In this document: positions 9,980 to 20,939 of the stretch, in pieces | How the letters are laid out: the number at the start of each line of letters is the position of its first letter | Numbering within the stretch: the stretch's first letter is position 1 | NCBI GenBank assembly: GCA_951640195.1 | Contig: OX621168.1 | Location: 682,001 to 746,000 of the forward strand | Length of the DNA: 64,000 nt | Source: Porpolomopsis calyptriformis | Lineage: Eukaryota > Basidiomycota > Agaricomycetes > Agaricales > Hygrophoraceae | Reading direction: 5' to 3' | Translations under genes and position numbers: made by a program | The notes under the pieces: model-generated | What the model was told of the DNA's origin: nothing | The model's database searches: none | The model's input: the letters and a program-made list of their open reading frames with translations, nothing else

Positions 9980-12900
9980 ATGAGAATACCTAAGTCTTGG
10001 AACGATCGAGGACTTTTTGAAGACGAGCCCTTCCTCACTCAATTCTTAGTTCTTTCGCATGGGGGGGGGACCCGATCTAGTGGTGGAGCCAATGCCAATC
10101 ATATCAGGAATGTCTCAAACGCCGTACTTGGGGTGGTGGGTGGGGTAGGACTTTTCTTCTTCCTGCTCAAACATCCTTCTGACCATTCTTTCACGTTCAC
10201 CAGCCTGAGGCTGTTCAAGCCTGGGCAAAAATTACCTTTCATCCACATGTACCAGACAACTATAACGTCCAAATCCGTACTTTGGCGGTACAAGAAAGCG
10301 CTGAGACCTTCGTGAAGGTTTTCTGGCTCATATATGCTGGTCGGGAGGAAGAAGCTTTCGCTTTTCTCAATGGAGAACGCAAAAGAATGGGTTTAATCTA
10401 CCGTCTTTGCACCACGCCGGAATTCAAGTGGAGGTCGATTCTATCCCCAGTTAACGGGACTAAAGGGGTTTCTCCCTCTGTTCCGGCCAAACGAAAGTGG
10501 TGGGGTAGCAACTTAAAAAACAACATTGATGTTTCTCAAAGTCTGCCTCACACGGGAGCCGATCGTAGAGTGGTCAATGACACACCAGCGATCTCCTCCC
10601 CCTCACCACCGACGAATGGCATTTCCGTGGCACCCTGTGAGCCGGAAGAAGATGGGGAGCTCAAAGGTGAGTTGTCCATATCAGAGGTCAATTCTGATGG
10701 GGATTGTGACCGATGCCACTATGCCCCTCCTTTAGACTTAAATACCTTCCTCACTGCCTCTCATTTAAGCTTGGGTGATGAATCACGGGATATTCCAGTC
10801 CCGTTACGGGACCCTCCTATTCAAGACAGCGTCGGCAAGATGGTTTGTGCCCCCCCACCAATGTTGAAGGACCATTTCCTGCCTCCTCCCACCTCCGGGT
10901 ATAGAATCGAACCTTATTCATCTTGCATTGGTCGATTCGATACTGCTCGTAAAACCACGGAGCAGGATGTCATGAAGTATTATGAAAATTATTCTATGAC
11001 GAACCACATCCCCGCCGGATTATCTCAAGACAGAAATACGACAGCAAAGGACCCGAGAACTTGCTTCCGTTGCGGCGAACTGGGCCATATTCAACGGTCT
11101 GCTCTATTTGTGAATCATTCTTTACTGAACAGCTGACTATTTTCTAAAGGAATTGCCTCCAAAATTATCGGGAAGTTGAATATTCTTCCGTTCATTTTCT
11201 TGTTCGAGATGTTTCTAGGGAAAGTCATCGTAGAGGATCGACTCTTCGCAATTACGATCCGCACGGAAGGTCTCGACCACAGCACCACAATCCTCCGTCA
11301 GTCAGTCGACCGTCAGTTCCTGCGACATCGTACGGGTTCCACGATCGTTATCGCCAGACACCATGCGGAAACTACGGCCTCACATTCCCTCCCTCTAGCG
11401 TTGGACCTAGGATTCCTCCTGTGGACTTAATCAAAGAGTTGAAGGATACGCCAATACCCTCCGATGCTCCCTTGATCTCCACTGAAGAACGAGAAACAGA
11501 ACCACCCATTGAGCGCCGCGCGGTACTAGGAAAACCAAAAGAAAACCTAGAGCAAATGAAGTCACTACTTTCCTCTCTCAATTCCTTGGCGACGAAAAGG
11601 GGTCTACCCCCGCCTCGTCAAGGTCCCCGCGTGCCTCTAAGCCAAATGAAATTTAACAAGGTGAAAGGCTGCCTTACTTCAAAACAATCGCCACTTCCAT
11701 CCTCTTGCACTCCAGGACCTAATCCAGACAAACCCGTGCAATTGCAAGCCATCGAGCCGACTTCGCCTTCTGAAACTGACATAATAACCCAGAGCGAGCA
11801 TTCTAAAATCGAGAAATCCCAGGGCTTTGGGCAGCGGGGTCGACCAGTGGATTTGCCTAGGTTTACGGCAGACTCCAGTGACCTCGCTCACAAACAAAGT
11901 CGTTCGAAAGGGCGTGCAAATCATCAAGAACCCGAAGGTCGTGCTAACAAGCGACATCGTTCTCGCACTGATCTTTCGGGGAACGAATTACACCGCGTCG
12001 TGAGCCCATCAGAAGCTAATCAGCCAAGAAGGTCAGCAAGTTGCGGGAAGGAGGCGCCTGAACCCCACCGAGCCGAACCTCCAAAGACACAACGACAACC
12101 AAGTGACGACGATGATGGTGACTACGACGGTGATGATGCCCCATGCCCCAGAAATGAGGTTGATTGCAGACTTTCGGACCTCTTGCGGTCTGCCAGCCCG
12201 TTCAATGATGTAAAACCGACAAGACCACCGCTTCCCAAACTTCCTCCTATATGGTCCCAGGTAACAGTTTTTCCCTATGATACATACGACTTCTTCACAG
12301 GTTTCCCCCGTTTCTAGTCCCGCCAGGAACTCTGCGAGTCATTTGAATTGTTCAAAAGTTACCAAAGTGGCGTATACCATTACAGTGGTATCGCAAAAGG
12401 CTACTTATTGAGTGCTTTTGCGTCAAGGCAAGCGATTTCCTGTCTTGAGGCTGCAATCTTTGAAGCTGAACCCCGTCCGCAGACGTGATATATTTTGCCA
12501 CGACGGGAAACTTATCATCTCTCATGGGTTTGACTTTGACTTGTTATTTAATGGAGTTTTATGACACGTACTTTTTTCAGAGGCGGTAAATCAGAAAGTC
12601 TGCACACACGGAACCGTCAGGTGATGACACAGCTGGCAGACGATCAGCTTGCAGAAGACAAGTCTGTCCATGCACTGCTCACGACGTATAGAAGCCTTCG
12701 ACCACTTGTCCTTCTGATCGATGACAGATACTCACTATTTCCTTACGATCTGGCGGCGAAAGACGTCACGTACGCGGTGCTGGGATATTTCTTTATTTCA
12801 CACGCTTGGGGTAAGGCGCCTAGTAATCACTCGTGATGGGATTAAAGTCAACCTCCTAACGGAATAACAGCTGAATATACCCCGGCCAATAACAGCAGAG

Positions 12901-14995
12901 GTCGAGTTGTCCGATATAAGTTTGCATTCCAATGGTGTGATGAACAAGGTGATCCATGGTGGATTCCGGGGGGGGCTGTGAAGAGATGTACCAATTTTAC
13001 CTCTGTTTGACCGCCTTGCGCTCAGCATTATTGTTCAGGTGATCCATCGCCTGATCTTACCGTCTCGTCGGTCAACCCGAGCGCACTCTCTTCCTTCCTT
13101 CAACCAGATAGGCCAATCCCTGGTTTGTTCTGAACTTATTTTGTATCCCTCCCCTTAACATTGAATCTACTCGAAGGTAAAACTAAGACAGTGTCAATTT
13201 CTCAACGAAGGTTTGTCTTTTCCTTTTATGTTGATGAGTGCTGAGTTCGATTACGTCTTTTAGGCCATTGAAGCTGCCAGAGCTTTATCTCGAATGCGGA
13301 GACTGCAATGAGTGGACGCCTCAGGTATATTCGCACGGCTGGATGTGCCTAAATCCAAAATGTAGTCTATTTTGGACATCAAAGAGCGGCTGTCCCCCGC
13401 CGGACAACCTCGATTATACCGAAGACTTCCTCAAATTGCAACCCACTCCCCTTCTTTTGGGCAGTCTTCAGGATCTCAAACCTCACCCTCCGGCGACTCG
13501 GTCAGGCAGTGTCACGACAAATTACGCATTTACGAGGGGGTGGCATTGCAAAAGGTGTGGTCGCCTATCCAGCAGGTATGAATTTCTCTCATTCATCATT
13601 GTTGTGCTTCTAATGACGCTTCACAGATTCAAGTGGGAATATTGGGAATGTCGTCATTGCGGGGTACACCATATTCATCCGTATAGGGAAAATACCCCAA
13701 AGCGCTGACCCCCTAAGCAACTAGGCTACGCTTAAAGTTACCGGGAAAATTCAAAACTCCCAAGACCTGATGGTGCAAGCACCTAACGTCAGCTTTTCTT
13801 CTCATTTAATTTTGGACCCAGGCAAAGATTTTTCCTTCGCGACATTTAACAAGTGGGCTAACGTGAGCAAAATGCTAGGAATCAAATGTTCTGCAGCCAT
13901 CATGTTGGCGGAAAATCTTGCCGAAGTCCAATGTTACACTCTTCCTTACGACAGGTACCACAATGGTCTCATGACGTGATATTTATGCTAACCGTGTACC
14001 TTAGGGGGAAAATATATCATATTCGTGGGACGCCCCGTGGAAATAAGGAAGCTGATCAAATTTTACTGGCTTATCAGGAACAAGCCGAAACGGGAGAACT
14101 ACAATTCAGAAGATGGCCACTAAAAACTGTAATTTCGATCCGTTTCGTTTGTGTCGACATCTTACCGATACTTTACAGCATAAATGTAACTTTCTAGATC
14201 ATGTTGCTATCCATACGCTGACTTGCAACTCAGTGCGTGGGCCTTTATTGGCAAACTATTTTTCACAGAACTGTGAGTTTTAATTCGTTGTTTCTTGCGC
14301 TCTGATCCTAGTGGCATCGCAGCTGGGGAACCATATCAAGTATGCTTGTTCCAGGCCATCGTTGATATATTGGCTAACGAAGGTTCCAGTATATCGGCGG
14401 GAGCGATAGGACGGTACCTTTCGAGTCTGCGCCAGGCGCCGTGATTAGAGCTCTCAAGCTAATCCAAGATCGGGTGGCGCAGGTTTTGGGTGTCTGGACG
14501 GACTTCAATGAGATTCTGAGTGCGGCTTACATGGAGCGCCAGAGGATGGCGGTGCGTGACTATTGATTCAAGCTTTTTTTTTTTGTGGCACTTGTGTCTC
14601 TCAACCGGGGTATCCCCTCCAGTTTCATAGTGACAACGAAAAGGGACTGGGTCCGTTGGTGGCCGGTTTGTCGCTCGGTTCTCCGGCGCTGATGCACTTC
14701 CGGCTGGTCGCCCGATACTTGGAACCAAATGAACGCAGATCGAATGCGATCACTTTCGTTTTGAGACACGTAAGCCAAACGCAACGTCCATCTGGTATTG
14801 TTCGCTAACTACCGTACGTACGTACGCCCAGGGAGATATACTCGTGATGGACGGCGAGAACGTACAGAAATTCTATGAGTGGGTGTTCATGTGCAAGCTT
14901 GAATTGCGACTGACGCTTGTTTTAGACACACAGTAGCACCTATTAATTTCCGGATCGCTGCTACTGCTCGTTGGATCTCTCCTCAGTCCCAATGA
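9980..14995 (+). CDS. Large AlkB-like 2OG-Fe(II) dioxygenase with zinc knuckle
   Basis: Nineteen exons join in frame to 1342 residues. The N-terminal about 140 residues (SWNDRGLFEDEPFLTQF) and the middle are uncharacterised. A CCHC zinc knuckle (Cys342, Cys345, His350, Cys355) is split by the 11097-11149 intron and followed by a long charged, disordered linker. Residues about 745-900 form a conserved block (YQSGVYHYSGIAKGYLL, ISHGGGKSE, LLIDDRYSLFPYDL, VRYKFAFQWCDEQGDPWW). Two CxxC pairs follow (941/944 with 958/963, and 1025/1028 with 1042/1045). The C-terminal domain has FHSDNEKGLGPLVAGLSLG (iron ligands His1257, Asp1259), DILVMDG, then EHTVAPINFRIAATAR with His1321 and the Arg-X5-Arg pair 1329/1335, as in AlkB. 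It probably oxidises alkylated or methylated nucleic acid. The substrate is unknown. Intron 4 has a GC donor (12428). Confidence 0.8.
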
Positions 14996-15559
14996 TTTGG
15001 GCCGCCGAACGGTGTTGTTTAGCTTTCCTTGGATGTTACGAGCGTTTTGAGAGGTCATTTGTTCTGCTGCTGCTATCTCAGGATTTTATACCAATGCTAA
15101 AGGAAAAGGATGGTCTTGCTACTTGTAACTCTATATGGTTTGTGATGCTTGCAATGCGTAACTTGCTTATTGTACGGAATTATTGGATTGAAGAACGTTT
15201 ATCTCGCGTTTCCGAATATAGCATTATAGCGACGGCCTTTCGATGAGGTGACATGAGCTCAACCTCTTCCATTCTACAAAACGCACCCTCAGACTGGTCT
15301 GAGGGCACGACAAACTACGGCATAAGTAGAACCGCTATCGTAGAGTAAATCCTGAAATTGAAGCAGAAATCGTCAAAAGTCATAGTATAGTAAGGCAATA
15401 TAAGGGTCTTAAGAAATCCTGATGGAATACAGAGTCACCGGGATATCAAGCCTATTCGCCGGGACACCGGGGCCTGGAAGGTGCGGATTCGGATGTAAAA
15501 AAACGTGGGACTTTCCGTTATAGCATTACAACAAGGAGGTGGACTCGATTAATCCTGGG
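14996..15559. other. Convergent 3' region
   Basis: This lies between the dioxygenase gene (plus) and a decayed gene (minus). It has a small perfect stem at 15286-15305 (9-bp arms around two bases, CCCTCAGAC). No gene was recognised. Confidence 0.5.
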
Positions 15560-16620
15560 CTAGGGTCCAGGAGGAAAAATGCCTGTATTCACAGAGGCTG
15601 GGATTGCATAACTTGTGCCAGCGAATGGGGCCACGGCCATAGAAGGATAACCAATGGCTGGTCCCGGAGACGCCAGGGGCGGACTGTTGAGTGGGGTACC
15701 TATGGTGATGGATGATGAAAGAGACTTGGCTTGGTCCGGTTGGATCATAGTGACGGGCATCCCTGCCGCATGTGGCGGAATCAAAATGGGCTGCACCCCT
15801 GGAGGGATGGCGGTTCGAGAACGCTGACGACGGTAAGCCTGGATTGCGAATTTGGTGGCGAGAGCGAGAGACAGGACGGCAAGGATCGCACAGACGACCT
15901 GCTATCGCGCCCTTCGACAAGACTTCCCTGGTGGTTCCGTTACTGGAAGTTCGTGGGGTGGTCATATTCCCACTCCTGGCATGTTGCGTATCGAACGCAT
16001 TACCATCGTTAGATGTGTGCTAGGGGGGAAACACATACGTCTGGGGCAGGGGAGTCAAGAATAAATAGTCAAAGTAAAGCAGAGATGAAGCTGGACCCGT
16101 GATGAATGTGACGATAAGTGTATGATTCACTTCTGGGTCGAGATTCGAGGACGTCCAAGCTACATAGGGTTGCTGTGAGCTACCCGGAGCGGATGTGTTG
16201 ACTGTGCGTCGAGTTGGATGTACATCGCCGCCCCGAGGAAGTCTAGACAGCCATGATATTCAATGTTGGTGCCTTGAAAGACATACGAAAACATGGGTCT
16301 GATGATCGATGATAAAACTGCTCTTCGGTATGTGCGGGGGGGGGGGGGATCTTACTGGACATTCGCATAAAGCGGGCTCGGATCCGTCCCAATTCTGACG
16401 GTTTCGCAACTAAGAAGGAGAACGTCGCCCCTGCAAAGGACAGCATGGGTGAGCGGGTGGAAGATTGGGTAAATCAAATGATCTCACCATGTTCCCGGAC
16501 ACGGATTCACAGAATGGTCAAGGGATGTTTTTCCACAAGGATGAGGGGCGTATACGATTTGAGTATCATTCGCCAGATTGCGCTGTAGCTGAGAGCGCGA
16601 ATGCCTTTAGCATTAAACCC
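15560..16620 (-). pseudogene. Decayed galactose-binding-like membrane protein
   Basis: Pieces of a protein related to the gene at 19105-20742 can be read on the minus strand. They include a first beta domain starting near NDTQIVYAPHPC (about 16590), a second piece YVFQGTNIEYHG, then NTSAPGSSQQPYVAW and LIVTFITGPASSLLYFDY. A transmembrane helix (VCAILAVLSLALATKFAIQAYRR) and a proline-rich cytoplasmic tail follow, ending at a TAG at 15560-15562. The pieces do not join: the frame changes near 16200 and again just before the membrane helix near 15900, with no plausible intron at either place. No start codon fits between the first piece and APA2. The 5' limit is approximate. Two sequencing errors plus a missed first exon is the alternative. 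Confidence 0.6.
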
Positions 16621-16656
16621 TACGATTACATTTATTCAATCGCTGCTAAAGGACGC

Positions 16657-17893
16657 TCAGCACTCCTGTCCATCGTCCAGGGCCTCCAAGGACGTTTCAG
16701 CCACCTGCAATTCATGAACACTCTTCAGTGCCACACTACTCAAGATTTTCCCAACCCCTTCTCTCTCGATCGCCTCAAGCTCCTTCTCGCTCTTGGCGAT
16801 CAACATGCCCGCAAATGCGAGGGCATTCACGCTGAGCTGCGGTAGGTGTGCAGCACCGCTCGCGTCTTCCTTGGTTGGCGACGGCGGCGATTCGAGGCGG
16901 CGGGGGATGAGATGCATGTGCTCGAGAGTGATGAGGACGTTGTAGGACGGCTTGCCGGGAGGGGAGTCAGGGTCGTGGCGGATGGTGGAGATGGCGAGGT
17001 CTAGGAGGGAGAGGAAGGCCCCCGAGAGGGTGTGGGTGAGTTGAGGGAGCGGGGCGGAGGGGAGGGTGGAGGGGAAACGGAAGATGTGGTTGGCGTAAGG
17101 GAGGGATGCCAACGAGAAGGGCTTGGCTGGATGGAATAAAAAGCGGGAAAGGTGACCTTGGCCTTTTTGCCAGTTGGGTGGGCACATACCTGGAATTTCT
17201 AATACGGCACTCCTCGCGAGTCGCTCGATGGGTGGACCGTCGTCCTCGTCAACGGGGAGGAACTGTATGTGTTTGTGGGGTTGACTCGCGCCACTGTTGG
17301 GGCCACCTTCAACCGCAAGAGACGTATGGCGTTAGTAGCCTCTGTATATAACAGTGGCATACATACAATTGTAGAAGGCGATAAAGTGCCTCCTGGCCCT
17401 GTGGGCAGCCACGAGCAGCCGGTAGGTCTGTACGAGATCGGGGGGAAAGAGAGGGGACGATTGGGATCCGAGCCCGGCACTCGCCAAGATGAAATGGTGC
17501 GGGACGATGGAATATTTATTGAGCTGATTATCATCAGGAAGTCAGGCTGTAATTCCAAAAAGCGTGGATGACTAACTAGCACGATGTACTCCTGGTCGGT
17601 CTCTTCGTCACGCAGCTCGCCTAGGTAGAGATTTGGGTTGTACGGCGGCGCGAACGGATCGGCTTGCTTCGTGGATGCCACAGGCTGGACGGGTTTGTGG
17701 GCCAGGGACGGACAGAGACGAATTTGGAACTAAAGACTGTCAGATTGAGGGACGAGAAAATATGGAGACGAACCTCGAGGCCATGAGCGACGTGTTTATG
17801 AACGGTTGATGGAAAGAAAAGTAAGTGAGCGGAGGAGAGCGCGTTGTCAAAGCTGGAGGTAAGCTTAGAGAAGATGTTGTCAGGGGCAGACAT
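16657..17893 (-). CDS. APA2: Diadenosine tetraphosphate phosphorylase (Ap4A phosphorylase)
   Basis: Five exons on the minus strand (17893-17774, 17729-17577, 17523-17367, 17306-17190, 17126-16657) give 338 residues, matching yeast Apa1/Apa2. The enzyme cleaves Ap4A with phosphate to ADP and ATP, controlling dinucleotide levels. The signature GPNSGASQPHKHIQF contains the HIT-type triad His154-x-His156-x-Gln158; the middle histidine is the usual nucleotidylated residue. The N-terminus has the typical FQIRLCPSLAHKP and the later KYSIVPHHFILA strand. The C-terminal ATP adenylyltransferase-like domain ends with YNVLITLEHMHLIPRR. All joins are GT-AG and in frame. It lies just upstream of the decayed membrane gene on the same strand. 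Confidence 0.9.
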
Positions 17894-18034
17894 TTCAGCG
17901 ACGCGCCGGCTCTTTGCGATTGATTACAGCTTTGTATCGAAACATTATAAAGAAAGAAAAGAAAGAGCTGTAAAGGCGGGCCAAGCAGGCGTAGAAAGGA
18001 CGGGAAAAGTCTCGTCAGTAAGCCCATGGTTTGG

Positions 18035-18651
18035 TCAAGCCCTCCCACCCTTCCCTCTGTTACTCTTTGCTTCCTCCATTTTCTCGCCTAGGACTTGTGC
18101 TCGAGCATAACATCCTGCGGCTATCAGCGACCAAATTGCGGCATTCGTACCCTAGGGAAATATGAGTTATGAGTGAGCGGATAAGTTAGAGACGGACCTG
18201 GTAAAATAAGATGGCTATAGACGCCTGGAAAAACAGCATGACGACGCGAAAGACAATGCTGCGGTAAATGGACAGCGGCTTTATGAGGGGCAACGGAAAC
18301 TCGAGGGCGATCATGAATAGCCCGATGAGCATTGTAAAAATTTGGATGATCGGGACGCGGACGATCAGCGTGAGGAAAATGGTGGCATTGGGAGAGGGCC
18401 TGAAGCGAGCGGTAAGAGCGTGACTCGAAGGACTAGGTAGGCTGATACGAACTGCAGTCCACCGGGATCACGAAGTGTGCCACCGATAAAGTCCCAAAAG
18501 AACTTGCGATAGACGATGCCCCAGAAACCAGCCCATACGGCGTCTGAGACAAGGATAAGAAAGCGGGGATAAAGAGAGTGTGGAGGCACGCACAAATGCT
18601 GGCCGTGATAGAGACAAAGCGAGAATATTCGTGCCAAATGAGGTTCCCCAT
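18035..18651 (-). CDS. Small four-helix membrane protein (DUF7727-like)
   Basis: Four exons (18651-18594, 18543-18453, 18399-18198, 18151-18035) give 155 residues. The protein starts MGNLIWHEYSRFVSITASIYAVWAG and has about four hydrophobic helices. Conserved-looking stretches are YRKFFWDFIGGTLRDPGG, IVRVPIIQIFTMLIGLFMIALEFPLP and LFYQGTNAAIWSLIAAGCYARAQ. The end is a short basic, acidic tail (GEKMEEAKSNRG). I remember this pattern as a fungal domain of unknown function (DUF7727), but could not check. No enzyme motif is present. It is probably a membrane protein of the secretory system, function unknown. The first intron uses a GTGCGT donor, chosen because it alone restores the frame. Confidence 0.8.
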
Positions 18652-19104
18652 CTATGGAGTCGGATTGATTCGAGAATGAGAGGGATGATTTGCTGCTATT
18701 GTGACAAAAAGACGGAAGGCTTGCTTCGACGATGTCGGCAAAAAAAAAAGGAAAGAAAGTGCAGGAATGAGCGCAGCTCGAAGGCCCGAGAAAGAGAAAG
18801 GGTTGAGAGGGGAAAGAGAGAGACTGAGTCTTGGAGACATTCACAGCCACGACGTTGTTAGGACAGCGATCAGTCGGAGTTTAAATATTTTATTTATTTC
18901 GAATTTAATCGAGAGACAATACAGATAGTCCATGAAAGAGGGAATATGAAGGAATGAAGGAATGAAAGAATGAAAAAGAAACTAGGACGGCCAGCGTCTT
19001 TTCATGAGCAACCAGGGAACAACCGTCCATCGACCGTTTTTGCGTTCAGGCCCTGCCATCAAATTAATCATCTATCATCCTGTCAGCGTCGCCATCTGGC
19101 CCTC
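18652..19104. other. Intergenic region with GGAATGAA microsatellite
   Basis: This is the 5' flank of the small membrane protein gene and the 3' flank of the next minus-strand gene. A degenerate GAATGAA-type microsatellite runs at about 18942-18976. No gene was recognised. Confidence 0.5.
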
Positions 19105-20742
19105 TCACACGCGACCCGTTGGTAGCTTGGGTGCTTGCAATGTCACCGTATTCACTGCCAACATTGGAGTCACCGAGTTTGCCGACTGCACCGAATCTCG
19201 CCGCGAGCCCTCAAATGCCGGTGTGAAATTAAACCCATCTTCCATCAGCCTCGGTCGTTGGATTGGCAAATCAGGTGTTCGAGGCGACCGTGGTGAAGTA
19301 ACCACGAGCTCGTGCCTCTTCCCACGTCGCCGACGGTGTTGCAGATAGAGCCCCAAAATCACGAGCCCGAGGATAACCACTACACTAACCGTCACCGCAA
19401 TGGCGAAGACGACAGTTTGAGGGAAAAGGCTTCCGTTGGCGTTCGAATTGCCGCTCCCACCAGAATGGCTGTCGTTCCGTCAGTCGTTTCGTACTTCAAA
19501 AAATGAGATTACGAACGGGATAATGGTCGTGTTGGTCCCAGGAGCACCTGGAGGACTGTCACCGTTGGACGCACTGAAGACCATGAAGGCATCAAGATCG
19601 ATATAACCGGAATTTTGCTGCGGAGCGGCGGACAACACTATATTGTGTTCCACTTGATTGCCGATATTGCTGCGGTAATACTGCCACACCAACGCGTCAA
19701 AACGCGAAAACGCGATAGACTAATTAGACTGACCAAAAGTGTCTGAAACAGGATTCGTTGAGCATATTCAACAAAGTCGACTCGAAGGCTATTACCTGTG
19801 AATGAAGCCCCTGGACAAATCCACCCCCTCCCCCAGTGAAAGTTGTGATCTCCCCATCCAGTGAAACTTGAATGTCGGAATGGTTCGGGGAAACCGTTCC
19901 ATATATTGCCACAGCCCCGCCCTTGAATTGAAATGAGGCAAAGGCGCCAGGATTCGAGGTAGAGCTGTGAAGACAGATGTTGGATAGCTGTCGCAACAGA
20001 GATTCTGCCACGTACTGGGAGGTGTCATTGATAGAGATCGTGTCACTTGCCACGGTCCAATCCGACGAAGAAGGCCCGTAGCTCACGAGCGGGGAAGTGT
20101 CATCAACGGTAGTATTAGTTATTTCTACGCTATAAACACCGACATTCAGTTTCGCCAAACGTTCGTCGAGGTCGATAGTGAACGAACCTTTGCTGTCCCA
20201 TATGCGTTTGTAATTGGAACCAGTCAATGTCAATGGAGGTGTTTGATCCTGTGTTCGTCAAGACGGCAGTGTGAAAACCGTTGGACAGTCCGGATATTGA
20301 TCCCAAGACCTGTTTGGAAGGAGTGGCGCTGAATGCATTCCCGGTCACAACACGCCCGTCGACAGTAAAGGTGTAAAGGCCATAATTGGGTCGGTACCCG
20401 CCGTAGACGGAAATTCCTGTGCCTAAGACCGAAAATCAAACGAAGGCAAGCGAGTGAAAGAGGACCGAACCCGCACCATTAAAGAGGACCGTCGCTGTGG
20501 CGCCAGATACCGACGTGGTGTGCAAGGAATTGGCAAGATAAGACTAGTGCAAGATTTGAAATGAGAGATGAAATAAAAGGAGGGGAAGCTAACCGAGATT
20601 AGTGGGTCCCCTGGTGGGGTGTCAATCCATGCGCCATCCGGGGCGTAAAATATAGCAGGCGAGCAGTCGTCAACTGGAGCGATGTGAGAACTGAAGAGGC
20701 AAAAGGAGGGGAGGACTGACCGGCCATCTCGACTGAAGCCAT
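19105..20742 (-). CDS. Galactose-binding-like single-pass membrane protein
   Basis: At least six exons on the minus strand. The first exon is only 22 bases long (20742-20721) and joins to VDDCSPAIFYAPDGAWIDTPPGDP. The extracellular part has two beta-sandwich domains of the type seen in many agaric membrane proteins. Domain one includes GISVYGGYRPNYGLYTFTVDG and IDIDWFQLQT. Domain two starts VDDTSPLVSYGPSSSDW and includes FQFKGGAVAIYGTVSPNHS. A Gly/Ser/Asn-rich stalk leads to a transmembrane helix (VVFAIAVTVSVVVILGLVI) and a basic cytoplasmic tail (LQHRRRRGKR) of about 75 residues ending at a stop at 19105. There is no classical signal peptide at the predicted start, which is also the case in relatives as I remember them. 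It may sense or bind cell-wall sugars; this is an inference. An intact relative of the decayed gene at 15560. Confidence 0.7.
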
Positions 20743-20939
20743 CTAGGCATACAACTGGACGAAAGAAAGCGAAAAAAAAAAGAGGGAAACCCAAGAGGAG
20801 CGAGAGGGGTTACATACAGAAACCGAAACTCAGCTTCAGTCGCTATGCATCAACGGGAATGCGGTGAATTGATGATGATTGTCAATTGCTACCGTGCCAT
20901 TCAAATAAAGCTTATCGTACCTCGCGGTGGCTGTTCGTC

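Noticed and set aside
16329..16342. Run of 13 or 14 G residues
   Set aside because: It is a C-rich tract inside a short putative intron on the minus strand; probably a simple homopolymer.
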